This document shows, piece by piece, positions 11,971 to 22,679 of a DNA stretch of 64,000 bases; positions within the stretch are counted from its first letter, which is position 1; every line of letters starts with the position of its first letter. The translations under genes and the position numbers were made by a program. Location: positions 1,284,154 through 1,348,153 of the forward strand of contig LNAC01000347.1 of NCBI GenBank assembly GCA_002007465.1, written 5' to 3'. The DNA comes from Ailurus styani (lineage: Eukaryota > Chordata > Mammalia > Carnivora > Ailuridae). Under the pieces are notes generated by a model. The model was not told the origin of the DNA. It saw only the letters and a program-made list of their open reading frames with translations, and ran no database searches.

Positions 11971-12199
11971 AATATTTGGAGATTGAGCCTCCTTGATTTC
12001 TTTTCTGCTTTTTTTAAATATTCTCTCTGATTTGTCAACTGTCTTTTTATTCTATTTTCAGGAGTATTTCCTCAGTTTTCTTTCTTTCTTAATATTTGGA
12101 GATTGAGCCTCCTTGATTTCTTTTCTGCTTTTTTTAAATATTCTCTCTGATTTGTCAACTGTCTTTTTATTCTATTTTCAGGAGTATTTCCTCAGTTTT
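11957..12199 (+). repeat. Perfect 120-bp tandem duplication
   Basis: Positions 11957-12079 and 12077-12199 are identical, giving two copies with a 120-bp period (unit includes aatatttggagattgagcct and gtctttttattctattttca). A CTTT tract sits at the left edge, and the junction regenerates tttctttcttt, so slippage or microhomology may be the cause. No mismatch in 120 bp implies a recent event or an assembly error. Confidence 0.97.
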
Positions 12200-12559
12200 T
12201 TCTTATTGAATTGATTATTTCTTCTCTCTCATTTTTGTTCTTTTTATTTTACTGAAAAATCCCTTTGGGGGCTTCTTGTTTCATGGATATAATGTACTTA
12301 TTTCCCTGAGGTTTCTAATGTTGGTGTTTAAGTGTTCTTCTGAATTCTATACTGGCTTTGTCTCCACTGGTTTGCTTTTCTTCTTTTCAGCACTATCTTT
12401 TCATGGTGGAGGTCCCTGATAAACTTCTGGTGATTCTCAGGCATACAATTATTTTTAAGAGTAGAAGAATAAAATACTAACAACTTGATTGAACGGAGTT
12501 TGTTGAAGAGATTTTGTGGAAAATAGTAGAAGCAGTTGTTTCTTTTTAGATTTTCTAAT

Positions 12560-13300
12560 TTTTATTTTTTAGATTAATATATAATAAAACTGATTTTTTC
12601 TGATGTACTGTTCTATGATTTTAAGCATATGTATAGATTAGATTCACCACCACCACCATAATGAAGATAGAAACCAGTTGTTTTAACCCCTAAAAACTTC
12701 CTCAGGCTCCATCTCTGTAGCCACATCCTCCTCTCAAGTCTAGCTCCGGGGGATCTCTAATCCATTGTCAGTCACTATAGTTTTCTCTTCTGAATAATCT
12801 AAATGGAATCAGATAGCATGCAACTTTTTGAGACTGACTTCTTTTGTTACCAAATGCCTTTGGGATTTACCTAACTTGTTGCAAGAAGCAGGATTTTATT
12901 CCTTATTATTGTTGGGTAGTATTCCACTCTGTGGATGTACCACAGTATGTTTAGTCCATTCATTTGTTTAAAGACATTTGGGTTGTTTCCAGATTGGGTG
13001 ATTACAAATGGAACTAATATAAGCATTTGTGTAAGGTTTTTGTATGAACATAAATTTATGTTTACCTAGGAGTTGAATTGCTAAGTTGTATGATAGGAGT
13101 TTGTTTAACTTGATAAGAAACTGCCAACCTGTATTCCATAGCGCTGTAACCACTGTGGAAATTATCAGCACTTGCTATCACCACAGTTTTTTATTTAATC
13201 ATTCTAATGTGTGTGTGGTGCATCCTATCATGATCCTTTGTCATATTTGTGATTTGGAAATATGTTTCCCCCTCTATAGCTTGTCTTCTTATTCTTGTTT
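12560..13300 (-). mobile_element. Old L1/HAL1 3' fragment, antisense
   Basis: Contains gtagtattccactctgtgg, acatttgggttgtttccag and taggagttgaattgctaag, the reverse of L1 ORF2 3' DNA. It is a second copy resembling the one at about 10480-11165 and ends near the SINE at 13330. Confidence 0.78.
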
Positions 13301-13329
13301 TTGTTTGTGCATCACAAATTGTATTTCAC

Positions 13330-13547
13330 GGGCGCCTGGGTGGCTCAGTGGGTTAAAGCCTCTGCTTTCGGCTCAGGTCATGATCTCAGGGTCCTGGGAT
13401 CGAGGCCCGCATCGGGCTCCCTGCTCAGCAGGGAGCCTGCTTCCTCCCCTCTCTCTCTGCCTGCCTCTCTGCCTACTTGTAATCTCTCTCTCTCTGTGTC
13501 AAATAAATAAATAAAATCTTTAAAAAAAAAAAACAAAAAACAAAAAA
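13330..13547 (+). repeat. CAN-SINE, sense, next to a PKHD1 exon
   Basis: Near-consensus head gggcgcctgggtggctcagt, middle and A-rich tail with (CA6)n spacers. Perfect flanks caaattgtatttcac at 13315-13329 and 13548-13562. The right flank ends 43 nt before the exon at 13606. Confidence 0.96.
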
Positions 13548-13605
13548 CAAATTGTATTTCACATGGCCAGTTCTCTTCCTCTTTTTTTTTCTTTCTAAAT
13601 CACAG

Positions 13606-13741
13606 GGAAGCCTGTGTATGTCAGCTGGCATCAAAACTCCCAAAAGATGGGAACTGATAATATCTAACACAACCTTTGTTAATTTTGATCTCACTGACTG
13701 TGTGTCCATCAGGACCTGTGCGGGCTGTACCCGGGGACAGG
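13606..13741 (+). CDS. PKHD1: PKHD1 internal exon (PbH1 region)
   Basis: This 136-nt exon starts at a codon boundary and ends with the first base of a glycine codon completed at 15764. The acceptor is ctttctaaatcacag and the donor GTAAGT. The translation contains [35 protein letters not shown] and [10 protein letters not shown]. The cysteine-rich CAGC segment followed by GQGG matches remembered fibrocystin in the beta-helix region. NTT is a potential N-glycosylation site. A CAN-SINE with its target duplication ends only 43 nt upstream of this exon, so the acceptor region has been rearranged in this lineage. The polypyrimidine tract itself is intact. Confidence 0.94.
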
Positions 13742-13974
13742 GTAAGTTGTTTGACGATATAAGACAGACACTAAAGAAGGCTCACATTCAAGTAAATGTG
13801 ATAAATAGCAATAAAACCTTTGTGATTCATCATTTCTTTCAGTATTAGATTGCATCAGTAGAAACTGCTACTCTGATCTCCTGAAAGAAATCCCAGAGGA
13901 GGCCAGGTGCTCTCAATGTGACTCTTGTAGCCCCCCATTCTTTCCCTATGATGGCATCTGCCATCCTCTGTCTT

Positions 13975-14095
13975 TATGCTGCCATGTCTCTGTTGGACTC
14001 TGAGCTTCATGTCTCTACTGCTCAGAGGTTTATCAGTACCCAGCAGCTTGGTACCTACTAGGCAGTTCGTTGATTGAATAAATGCAGTTGGGTGG
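13975..14095 (+). repeat. L2 3'-end relic, sense
   Basis: A run from gactctgagcttcatg through taccccagca-like text to gattgaataaatgcagt matches the L2 3' end pattern. Confidence 0.55.
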
Positions 14096-14689
14096 ATATA
14101 CATACGGATATAAACTAACACACATGCAATCTTCCCTCAAAGAGCCAGTACTTTATGTTTTCAACAGCCCAAGGCTTGTTGTAGAGACAAAGAGAACCAT
14201 AGGAATTCTCGTTCACTTGTTAACCACATCTCTGAGGTAGTGAGAAATACCTTGGAGGACTCATGGGCTAAGGTGAAAAGAAGTAGAGAGCAGTCTAGTT
14301 GATTTGATCATTGTAAACAGCCAAACCAAGTAATTCAAGTAAATATGCTCTGTGGTTTGAATCACCAATTTAGATAATTGTTTGTTTTTTTAATTAAATG
14401 AATAATCAGCAAGTCTCCACTTTACTTTTTTTTTTTCTGTATAGGCAGAGTCAAAGATTGTTTTTATTTGGGTGGCATCTGAGTTTAAGATTATAGAAAT
14501 AATCATAGGAATAAAAAATGCCTTATGGCATTCCCTTTAAATTATAATTCCTTAGTTCTTTAATAGCTTCACTGTTTCATATCATTCATAAGACACTGAA
14601 GAAAAACATACTACTCCTTATGACCTCTAGTCTCTTCTCACTGGATGATCTGGGCTAAGGTATCTCTTTCATTTGCTTAAAAACTGTCT

Positions 14690-15000
14690 ATTCCAGGTTC
14701 TGTCTGAGGAACTGGGTTGTGCAAAGATGAAAAAACACATCAATCTTCCCTTCCAGGAGCTCTTGATCTAGGCACAAAAATAAATGTTAAGCCAGTCACT
14801 GTAGTAAATGTGAGGAGTACAATCCTAGAGGACTAAACAAGGTCAGTGAAGGAAGCAAGAAAGGGATCAGGCAAGATTTTATAGAGGTGTCCCTTGAGCA
14901 GCGCTTTGAAAGACAAATAGAAATTTGCAAAGGGGTGTAGGCAGGGAAAAGTTTCTAGGAATTAAGAACAACATATGCAAACATTGAAATTCTAGTAGGA
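14690..15000 (+). repeat. Old interspersed relic (L2/MIR type)
   Basis: Text such as ccaggagctcttgatcta, agcagcgctttgaaaga and acatatgcaaacattgaa follows a familiar old mammalian repeat, but the family is not certain. Confidence 0.4.
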
Positions 15001-15494
15001 CCGAATGGTGGAGCAGTAGGTGGTTGTGGTATTTGATGAAATATAGAAATTATAAGAGGTGGAATCCTGGAGTCTTGAATGCATGGCTTAATTCACTGCA
15101 TGGACTCTACTGGGATGTGGAATGAAGACATCAAGGCCACTAATTAGTTGTATCTTACCCTTTTTATTTTCCTTTTGGGTATATTTTATAATGCACATGA
15201 CACAGAAATACAGTAGCATATGTACTGAGGTCCTGTGTATACTCATTTTTACATCTTAACAATGGGGGTGTGGGCATTAGAAGGCCTGGGCAGCTGAACC
15301 AGCAGCAGTACTGATGGATCACAGGGAGGCAGGGTGAAAGAAAGACCTCGAACAGTGTAGTCCTACCACTAATACTTCAAAAGGATGTTGCTATTGCTAT
15401 TTGTCCATATAGTTGATTGAACGTTGCTTTTGAGGGTGACAGCCAACCATGGTTCCAAACAGTGCCAAATGTCCCCCTAGAGGGCAAACCTACC

Positions 15495-15650
15495 CTGGCT
15501 GAGATTCACTGCCCTTGAATACAGGCTGCATGAAGGCAATGCCTATCCTGCCCTTGTTTCCCTCTGTGTCTCTAGCACACACCACAGAGCCTGGCACACA
15601 ACGAGGACTCATGATTTTTTTCCTTGAATAAATAAGTGAGAGCATCGTAA
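15495..15650 (+). repeat. L2 3'-end relic, sense
   Basis: ctgcatgaaggcaatgcc, ccacagagcctggcacaca and ccttgaataaataagtgag follow the L2 3' end. Confidence 0.65.
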
Positions 15651-15763
15651 CTGTATAAATATGTGCTATGAAGTACTAAAAACATCTCAATGAATTCAGC
15701 TGTCATTTGTTATAATAGTGTTTTGTGCCATGTGTAACAGCCTTTCTGTTTTCCAATTTACAG

Positions 15764-16010
15764 GTGGATTTACTGTGAAGACCAACCAGCTGAAATTTAT
15801 AAACTCTCCAAACTTAGTAGCATTTCCATTTCCTCATGCAGCAATTTTGGAAGACTTGGATGGGTCTCTGTCTGGGGGAAACAGAAGTCATATTCTTGCT
15901 TCTATGGAAACTCTTCCAGCTTCTTGTTTGGTCAATGCAAGCTTCAGTCAGATTGTTCATGGCAGCATTTGTGGGGAAGATGTTCTCTTTCATCGAATGT
16001 CTATTGGTTT
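15764..16010 (+). CDS. PKHD1: PKHD1 internal exon (247 nt, end of beta-helix region)
   Basis: This is the largest exon in the window. The first two bases complete the glycine codon begun at 13741; 81 codons follow; the last two bases begin a leucine codon completed at 28754. The donor is GTAAGT directly after ctattggttt, so the stop-like reading through TAAG is not used. Recognisable stretches are [51 protein letters not shown] and [10 protein letters not shown]. This is one of the best-conserved stretches against remembered human fibrocystin. NRS and NAS are potential N-glycosylation sites. The region is probably the C-terminal part of the first beta-helix and its exit. No break is seen. Confidence 0.96.
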
Positions 16011-17245
16011 GTAAGTTGATTTCACCATACTTTTCAGCTTGCCAGTGAGCGTGCATATATTGTTCAGGCTGCTGGGGTTTATAGAAGGAGAACTTTTCTA
16101 GATTTTATTAGAAGTATTTAGTTTCATAAAAGTGATATGGGAATACTTTTGATAGCTGTCAAATCATAAGTTTAATGGTCATTTTAGGCTGATTCAAATG
16201 GCAGCTAACTTTGAATATCAGTGGACAAGATCCTATAGCCCATGGTCGCTTATTGACATTTTGGGCTAATGGTTGCTTCTTGAAAAGATGTGCAACCAAT
16301 GGAGAATTTGGGAAGTATTTAAAAGTATTATTAAAAATTCCAATAATGTCCATTCTCATTTATATACATGTACTCTTCCCAAGCTCTTTTTAAGTGTTCA
16401 GTATGCTCTGGGGAAGCAATTGCTGGTGCCTTCCTATTCCTTGCCAAGTTGCTCCACTCCAGTTCATTTTCCTTGTTAATTTCGTGAACTATTGGATCCG
16501 TACAATACATTTCCTATTAATATTGGAGCAAGGACTCCTTGGTTATGCTAGTCAAACTACCATTAAGTCAGGAGCTAGGCTGTTTATAATGCATAATAGG
16601 ATTGCTTCTGCCCTCTTTAATTTCCAGGTAATGATTGCTGAGTGTCTAGGGTTCTATCTTTTACCTATTTCAAATGCATTGCATATATTTAGCCACACTT
16701 CTTTCCTTCCATTGTTTTAAGTGTCCTAACCGCATGAATATTAAGTCAAGTGATTCAGCCAGACTAGGCTGGCATCTTATTTAAGCAGATAAATGCCACG
16801 GTAAGTCAATGTAATCAGGACTGTGCGAAGTCTGCATTTTGACTGCATATAGAATCAGTATCCTGACGTTCTTTTTTAGAAGCCATAGCAATACACTGCT
16901 TGCATTGACTTGTCTGAAAACTTTCCACTTTTGCTTTCTCAACTGTTTATTCTTCTTTCAGATGTTAATGGGCCTAATTCTAGTGAGCAAAGTAGCAATG
17001 TGGAGAGAGATTTTCATTTCTAATCATTTTCAGTTGTGCACAGTATACTTATACTTTCTGTTTTCAGTATCAAGGATTCATCCTGAGGATTACTGTTATT
17101 TTAGTGATTTTACCAAAGAGGTTGTTAATGAACGTCTGAGACTTACAAAAGTTAGTGATTTATTTCTTAGATACATTTTTTTTCAAATGGAGTAAATTAA
17201 AATAGATTTGTGTAGTTAAAAAGAACATGACATGCTTGTATATTT

Positions 17246-17290
17246 ACTTCTCTGTGTTCTTTTTTTTTTTTTTTTACTTCTCTGTGTTCT
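17246..17290 (-). repeat. Poly(T) insertion with target duplication
   Basis: acttctctgtgttct occurs at 17246-17260 and again at 17276-17290, separated only by 15 T. This looks like a retroposition that left just the poly(A) tail, inserted antisense. Confidence 0.8.
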
Positions 17291-17344
17291 TGATACTGTT
17301 TATTTATGCCCTACTTTGGGAACTGGAGACTGTCCTTAGAAAGT

Positions 17345-17580
17345 GACTTAGCAGGGGAGTAGGAGGCAGTTATGGAATGAGTGAATCATGGGAATAAAAG
17401 GTACAGCACAGGGTACATAGCGAGTGGTATTTTAATAGCGTTGTATGGTGGCAGAAGGGAGCTACACTCATCATGAACATAACATATAGAGTTGTTGAAT
17501 CACCATGTTATACTTCTGAAACTAATGTAACATTGTGCACCAACTCTACTTAAATAAAAAAAATTAAAAATTAAAAACGA
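17345..17580 (+). mobile_element. L1 3' end fragment, sense
   Basis: Contains gttgaatcaccatgttatac, ttctgaaactaatgtaac and caactctacttaaataaaaa, the common L1 3'-end sequence in carnivores, closing in an A-rich tail. Confidence 0.75.
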
Positions 17581-18079
17581 ACAGTACTTAGCGATGCGGT
17601 AGTAAAAGGCTCTGCAGATGTAATCTTGTCTAAGCATCTATTCTTGGAGAACTTTGGAACAGGAGAGTTAGGTATCCTTACCTTAAGTATGCTTACCTTA
17701 GCAGTAGGTTACGATCCCAGCACTCAGGGACTAACGAGGTAAAAATAATAATAGTCTTTATATAATATTGTGAGGAGATTCAAAGGGATCCTACCAGGAT
17801 GAAAGACTTGTCTTGGTTTGGCAGGCATTTTCCTGGTTTTAAGATAGAAAATCTCATGTCCCAGCCTTGAGGAAACCAGGATGGTTGGCTACCCTACTCC
17901 CTACATTTCTATTTTAAAAACTTCAGGTGGACCTACAGGTCTTTGGACAAATTCCCAACTACCCCAAAATAATCCGTAGGGAAGTTGCAGCATACTCCCA
18001 ATGAAAATAAGTCTCTTGGTCCTCATGTCCTTACCTTAGGAGAAGGTGACTGGATTCGATGATCTCTTGGGCCTTGCTC

Positions 18080-18205
18080 GTCGAAGTGCATCACCATTAC
18101 CTGGGAGCTCGTTAGAGGTGGGGCATCTTAGACTCCACCCCAGACTTCCTGAATCAGAATCTCTAGGTGATTGATATTAAAGTTTTAGAAGCACTGCTCT
18201 AAGGG
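18080..18205. repeat. MER5-type DNA transposon relic
   Basis: Contains gtgcatcaccattacctggg, ccccagacttcctgaatcag and agaatctctaggtgatt, matching the inside of MER5A/B (hAT-Charlie) elements, and ends aagcactgctcta. Confidence 0.7.
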
Positions 18206-19353
18206 CCTTCTAACTTTATTTGTCTATGATTCTATCGCTAGCTATTTGTGCTCAGTGACTTGATCTCTGTCCCAGAGCATTATAACCTCATTAGGAACAT
18301 GTCAGAGCTAATGAGCAATTTGAATTCAGCATAGATACAGACTTTGCTGCATTTCATGGAGAAAGGATTAATTTGTTGTGCTATTTGGCCTGGAGCAAGC
18401 ACCCTAAGAGTTGATTTACAAAGCTCCCACAGTCATGATCTTTTGGGGTTGCGTGTTGATGGAGATCTGATTTGGCACAAGCGCCCTGCTGTCTTCACTT
18501 TCAGCTTTTACCTGCCTCCCCCAGCACGAGGCCCCCCAAGGGCAGGGTGTGAGGCCTCACAGAGCTGCATAAACAAGGCATCCGTTTCCCCCTTTGCTAA
18601 CAACCAAGTGGCTGGAGTGAGATTTTTTTCTTGGACAGCCCCACCCCCCGCGCTGTCCCATGATCCAGTTTCACTGCACTTGGTCCAATTTCTTTGTTTG
18701 ACATTGGAGGCCTTCTGTATCTGTCCCTCACTACCTTATTTAGGTCTGATGTGTACCCAGACTTGTGGCATTTCCTATTTTATAGCTTCCTCTGACTCCA
18801 GCTGTAATAGTTGGATTGACAGAGGTGTGTGTATATATTCGAAGTTGGGTAATAATCTTTAATACTTAGGTGAAGAAAAAATTCCCACCCTCTACAAGGC
18901 AGAGTCTAGTTCATGTTTTGTTAAAATGGCAAGGTACTTGATCTGTACGAGTGTGGCTTATATTCCCTCTCACTCAGCAGTTGTAAAAACATTTTCTTTC
19001 TGTGGGAGCCACAGGTATTCCTCATAGTGTTCTTGTCCCAGCTTTCGTTCCTACAAGTCTCATTCTACCGACCCCAGCCTTCCTGATAAGTCAGGGGTGG
19101 TGTTAGCCCTATCGTGTGAGTCAGGACCTCATTTCAGAAAAATATGTCTGTGACCATTTTTCTCCAGAGGTCCCATAATGATGACATGCCTCACATAATT
19201 CATTGATTTACAGGTTCCCCCAAATTTAGATAGATATCTTCTCCTGTATAGGGATAATTACATGACACAAAGATAATATTACCAAGAGTTTGTTGTGTCT
19301 CCTTCTATGTCTCCATTATAGGCTCTTTGCTCTGTTTCTTCAATGCTAATGTT

Positions 19354-19455
19354 GGGGCACCTGGCTGGCTCAGTTGGCAGAGTGTGTGACTCCTGATCTC
19401 AGGGTTGTGAGTTCAAGCCCCACATCGGGTGGGGAGATAACTGGAAAAAATAAAT
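19354..19455 (+). repeat. Short tRNA-Lys-type SINE (old CAN-SINE head)
   Basis: The segment ggggcacctggctggctcag through ggttcaagcc-like gagttcaagccccacatcgg keeps tRNA A-box and B-box spacing and is followed directly by an A-rich tail, without the CT-rich middle. Short similar flanks (aatgcta) lie on both sides. Confidence 0.85.
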
Positions 19456-19639
19456 TAAATGCTAGCATTCCTTAGGGTTCTGTGAAGTACTTTCCCTTCT
19501 TCTCAAGTCATACTCTTCCCAGATGATCGGGGTTATTTCCGTTATGTTCAGTTCCGTTATGTTCAGTTAACATACAGTGATGCTTCCGGATTATTTTTCT
19601 CTAGTCAATACTGTTCTATTAAACTACAGACTCATTTAT

Positions 19640-20000
19640 ACAATTGCCTTTAGGATCTTCACTGTCCAGTATTGTAGCCACTAGCCACATGTGGCTACCA
19701 AGCACTTAAAATGGGGCTAGTCCCAATAGAGACGTGTTGTATCAATTATACTCCATATTTCTCAGATGCCGTAGGAAAAACAATGAGATATCTCAATAAC
19801 TTGTTTATTTTGATTATGTTAAAGGAATTGTATTTGGAATACGTTGGGTTAAATATATTACTAAAATTAATTTCACCTCTTTCATTTTACTTTTTTAATG
19901 TGGCTACTATGAAATTTACGATAACACCTGTGGCTTGCCTTTATGGCTTGCATTATATTTCTGCTGAGCAGCATTGCTTTCCAGTAGTGCATATAGTAGC
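19640..20000. repeat. Old interspersed repeat, family not assigned
   Basis: actagccacatgtggctac near 19679 recurs in part as taatgtggctactatgaaat near 19898, a pattern I associate with an old non-autonomous element. No firm family call. Confidence 0.4.
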
Positions 20001-20114
20001 CATCTCAAACTCGACTTGTCAAATTTGAATTTATGTTCTTTGTCCGTAGGCTGTTGCTCTCTGGGTGTTGAGAATTCCTGGATGTTCATGCGAATGCTTC
20101 AGTTATCTAAACCA

Positions 20115-20625
20115 GAAGCATGGAGTCACCCTTGACTCATCTTTTACCTTATTTCCCACATGCATCACTGACCAAGTCCTTCCATTTTCTCTCATAAAAA
20201 AAAAAAAATCCTTCTTGCGTCTTTCTACTTCTCTCCTTCCCAGCTTGCCCTCTCTAGTCCTCTCACCTGTGGGACCACAACAGCCTCTTAGCTGGCTGCC
20301 TTGCTGTGACCTCATCCTTGAACTTTGTGAATGCAGATCTTGTCTTGCCCTCCACTCCTTCCCTTGCTTGGGACTTTTTAAGAGCTTCCAGTGCCTCCCA
20401 AAGAGAGTCCCACATTCTTCACGTCTCACAGGCCCTCCGTGACCTGCTCCCTGTTTATAGTTGCAGCCTCATTGCTCAGTGCTCTCCCCTCCCTTTCCTG
20501 CATTCCATGCCTCAGCCACACTCAACTTCTCTGTGCCTTTCAGTTCATAAGGTTCAGTTTCCATGAACTCAGCATGAAGGTTATTTTCTCGGGTAAGCTT
20601 CCCTGAGTTTCCTGCACAGGTTTTG
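20115..20625 (+). repeat. L2 relic, sense
   Basis: Contains tggagtcacccttgactcat, gcttccagtgcctcccaaag, aggccctccgtgacctgctc and cattccatgcctcagccaca, the familiar L2 ORF2-end sequence. The 125-codon open frame here is an L2 remnant. Confidence 0.7.
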
Positions 20626-21544
20626 GTAACCCTGCTGAGTGCTGGCTCTCTCTCTATATTTGCTCTACCCAATACTCAAAGCTCCGGTATAGCTCCCTAA
20701 GTTGTCCATTCTTGTAGATGGTAAGCAGAGCCAGGATAGGGTTTATTTGTTTGTTTGTTTGACTCACAGTGCCCATTATTGAACACACAGTAACTCAGTA
20801 AAATTAATATTTAATAAGTGAATATAATTTTTAAAATTGTGGACTCCTCAGATTTTCTTCTCATGTTCTTTCAGTCCATTTCTCTGTTAGGACATATTTG
20901 TGTAGAGTTCATGGCACTCAATGTTTGTTTAGAAGACTCAAGATTGAGATACTATCCTGACTCTATTTCCAAAATTCCTGGTGACATGTAATACTTAAGA
21001 ATGTTCTTTCATAATACCTTCTGGGCTTTTGCTTCCCTAGGCTATCGGTTGACCAGATGATGTATTCCAATAGCTGACTCCTTCTTCACTCCCCCCCCAA
21101 TCCCACCCCTATGGAATTAGCATTTTGTCAACATTCACAGTTGTTTTCCTTCCCTGGTGGTTTAGATGTAGCCAGTTGTGATGGGGAGAATAAGAACTCA
21201 ACCCTCACCCTTACTGTCTGGGAATTATTATTATTATCATCATTATTAGTAGTAGCAGTAGTCGTTTAGAGCACTCTATAGGTGTTTGCATTGTCCTAGA
21301 CTTGTTCAAATATCAATAAGTCAAACCCTGATCTCTCTCTAATTGTTGGCTGTAGTGAGTGTGGGAGAAATGAAAAGTTTATAAGATGTTGTAGGTTGGC
21401 CAACCAGTCCCTCCAAGTTGATAGGATGTACATAAAGTAGTCAGGACACATGCATATATTTGAAATTATTTTTCAAAGACTAAAGAATAAAGAAGTAAGT
21501 AAGAATTATTTGTGGGTACCAGTTATAACTCACCCCCTTCCTAA

Positions 21545-21685
21545 GGGGTGTTTTTCTGAACAAGTTGTTTCACCTTTTTTTTTTTTTTGCTTCTGTTCTC
21601 ACATCAATAAAATGGACATAATGGTATTTATCTCACAAGGTCATTGCCTGGCATATAGTGAGTACTTAATAAATGTTGTCTTTAA
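21545..21685 (-). repeat. MIR relic, antisense
   Basis: Contains cacatcaataaaatggacat, atttatctcacaaggtcatt and tagtgagtacttaataaatg, the reverse of MIR. Confidence 0.65.
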
Positions 21686-22614
21686 AAAGTCTCTATTTTA
21701 CAGCTGTGATTTACAAAACAACATATAAACCTACTACTAATTGAATAAAATACTATAGATTTTATGTTTCTGAGGAACAAATGCCTGGCAAGGGAATTAA
21801 GTAAGCTCAAAAGCTGCTTAATCCAATTCTTGAAAAATAAGAAATACTTCCCAGTGGTCGCATGTCATTGTACCGATCCAGCAAAACCCCTCAGCTAATC
21901 ATAGAATATGGAGTCATTCAGGACAGTCTTTGATTCATTGTGCTCCAGTGCCTTCTATTTCTTTCTTTCTACTTCTGGAAAAGAAAAGGTTAATGTTCTT
22001 GTTGATCACCTTGATTCTTAGATCTTGCTTAATATCCTCTCCTGTAGTGCTTGCGTTCAGTTTTTACCTATGCAACTGCTCTTAATGTGTCAGTGTTCAA
22101 AGTATGAGGCACCCCCTGCCTCTGTGAATGCAAAAGTAAAGAAGAGTTCAAATGGAAATTTTGGCCTAGCTTTTCGTTTAATAATCGCCTAACTCTCTTT
22201 CCTAGGGATAAAGGCTTAGCATCACTAATGGTTCAGTCCTTAAAAAAAAAAAAAAAAAGTGAGACAGGAAAATTCCAAGAAGCATTATCCTTTCTTGTCA
22301 TCAGAGGTTACAGAAGGAAAGTAGAAAAAGATCTAAAAATCATAATGGACCCCAGATTGAAGAATATCAACAATACTAAATGGTTATTAAATTTCATGAA
22401 TAATAAGGGGCCACAGCGGTGAACCGGTAAATGTTTAACAATTACCTCTCTAGGATAAAAAAACCCTGATTTATAGCATTTGCCCAATTCCATGGTGAAA
22501 ATACTCTTATATGGCCTATTCATGGCTCCCATCGTGCTGTCACTGAACACATTGGGAAGGGGGGCTGACAGTGAGCTAATGAGTAGGTGTCAGTCACCTC
22601 CACCAGAGCACCAG

Positions 22615-22616
<2 letters not shown>

Positions 22617-22676
<60 letters not shown>
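22617..22676 (+). repeat. (GT)30 microsatellite
   Basis: Thirty uninterrupted gt units. Long runs of Cys-Val or His-Thr codons in open frames here are artefacts of it. Confidence 0.97.

Positions 22677-22679
<3 letters not shown>

Larger units (their letters stand above)
6504..13605 (+). other. PKHD1: Intron 6369/13606 exons (7.1 kb)
   Basis: GTAAGT donor, cacag acceptor with a strong pyrimidine tract. This intron is rich in insertions: six CAN-SINEs (7484, 8212, 9541, 10140, 11441 and 13330), two antisense old L1 3' fragments (about 10480-11165 and 12560-13300), a CTTT microsatellite, and an exact 120-bp tandem duplication (11957-12199). It also holds an unassigned CpG-bearing segment near 7060-7190 and a short perfect hairpin at 8037-8064. 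About 8420-9520 has no repeat I recognise. Confidence 0.9.
13742..15763 (+). other. PKHD1: Intron 13606/15764 exons (2.0 kb)
   Basis: GTAAGT donor, ttccaatttacag acceptor. It holds two L2 3'-end relics in sense (about 13975-14095 and 15495-15650) and an old L2/MIR-like stretch (about 14690-15000). The rest (14100-14690, 15000-15490) shows nothing I can assign. Confidence 0.9.

Noticed and set aside
13295..13510. Open frames reading GAWVAQWVKASAFGSGHD and similar, also at 43448, 62386, 7531 and 11458
   Set aside because: They recur at every full-length CAN-SINE and are translations of the SINE, not genes.
19354..19455. A tRNA-Lys gene
   Set aside because: The tRNA-like head has lost arm pairing and runs into an A-rich tail with flanking duplications, so it is a SINE.
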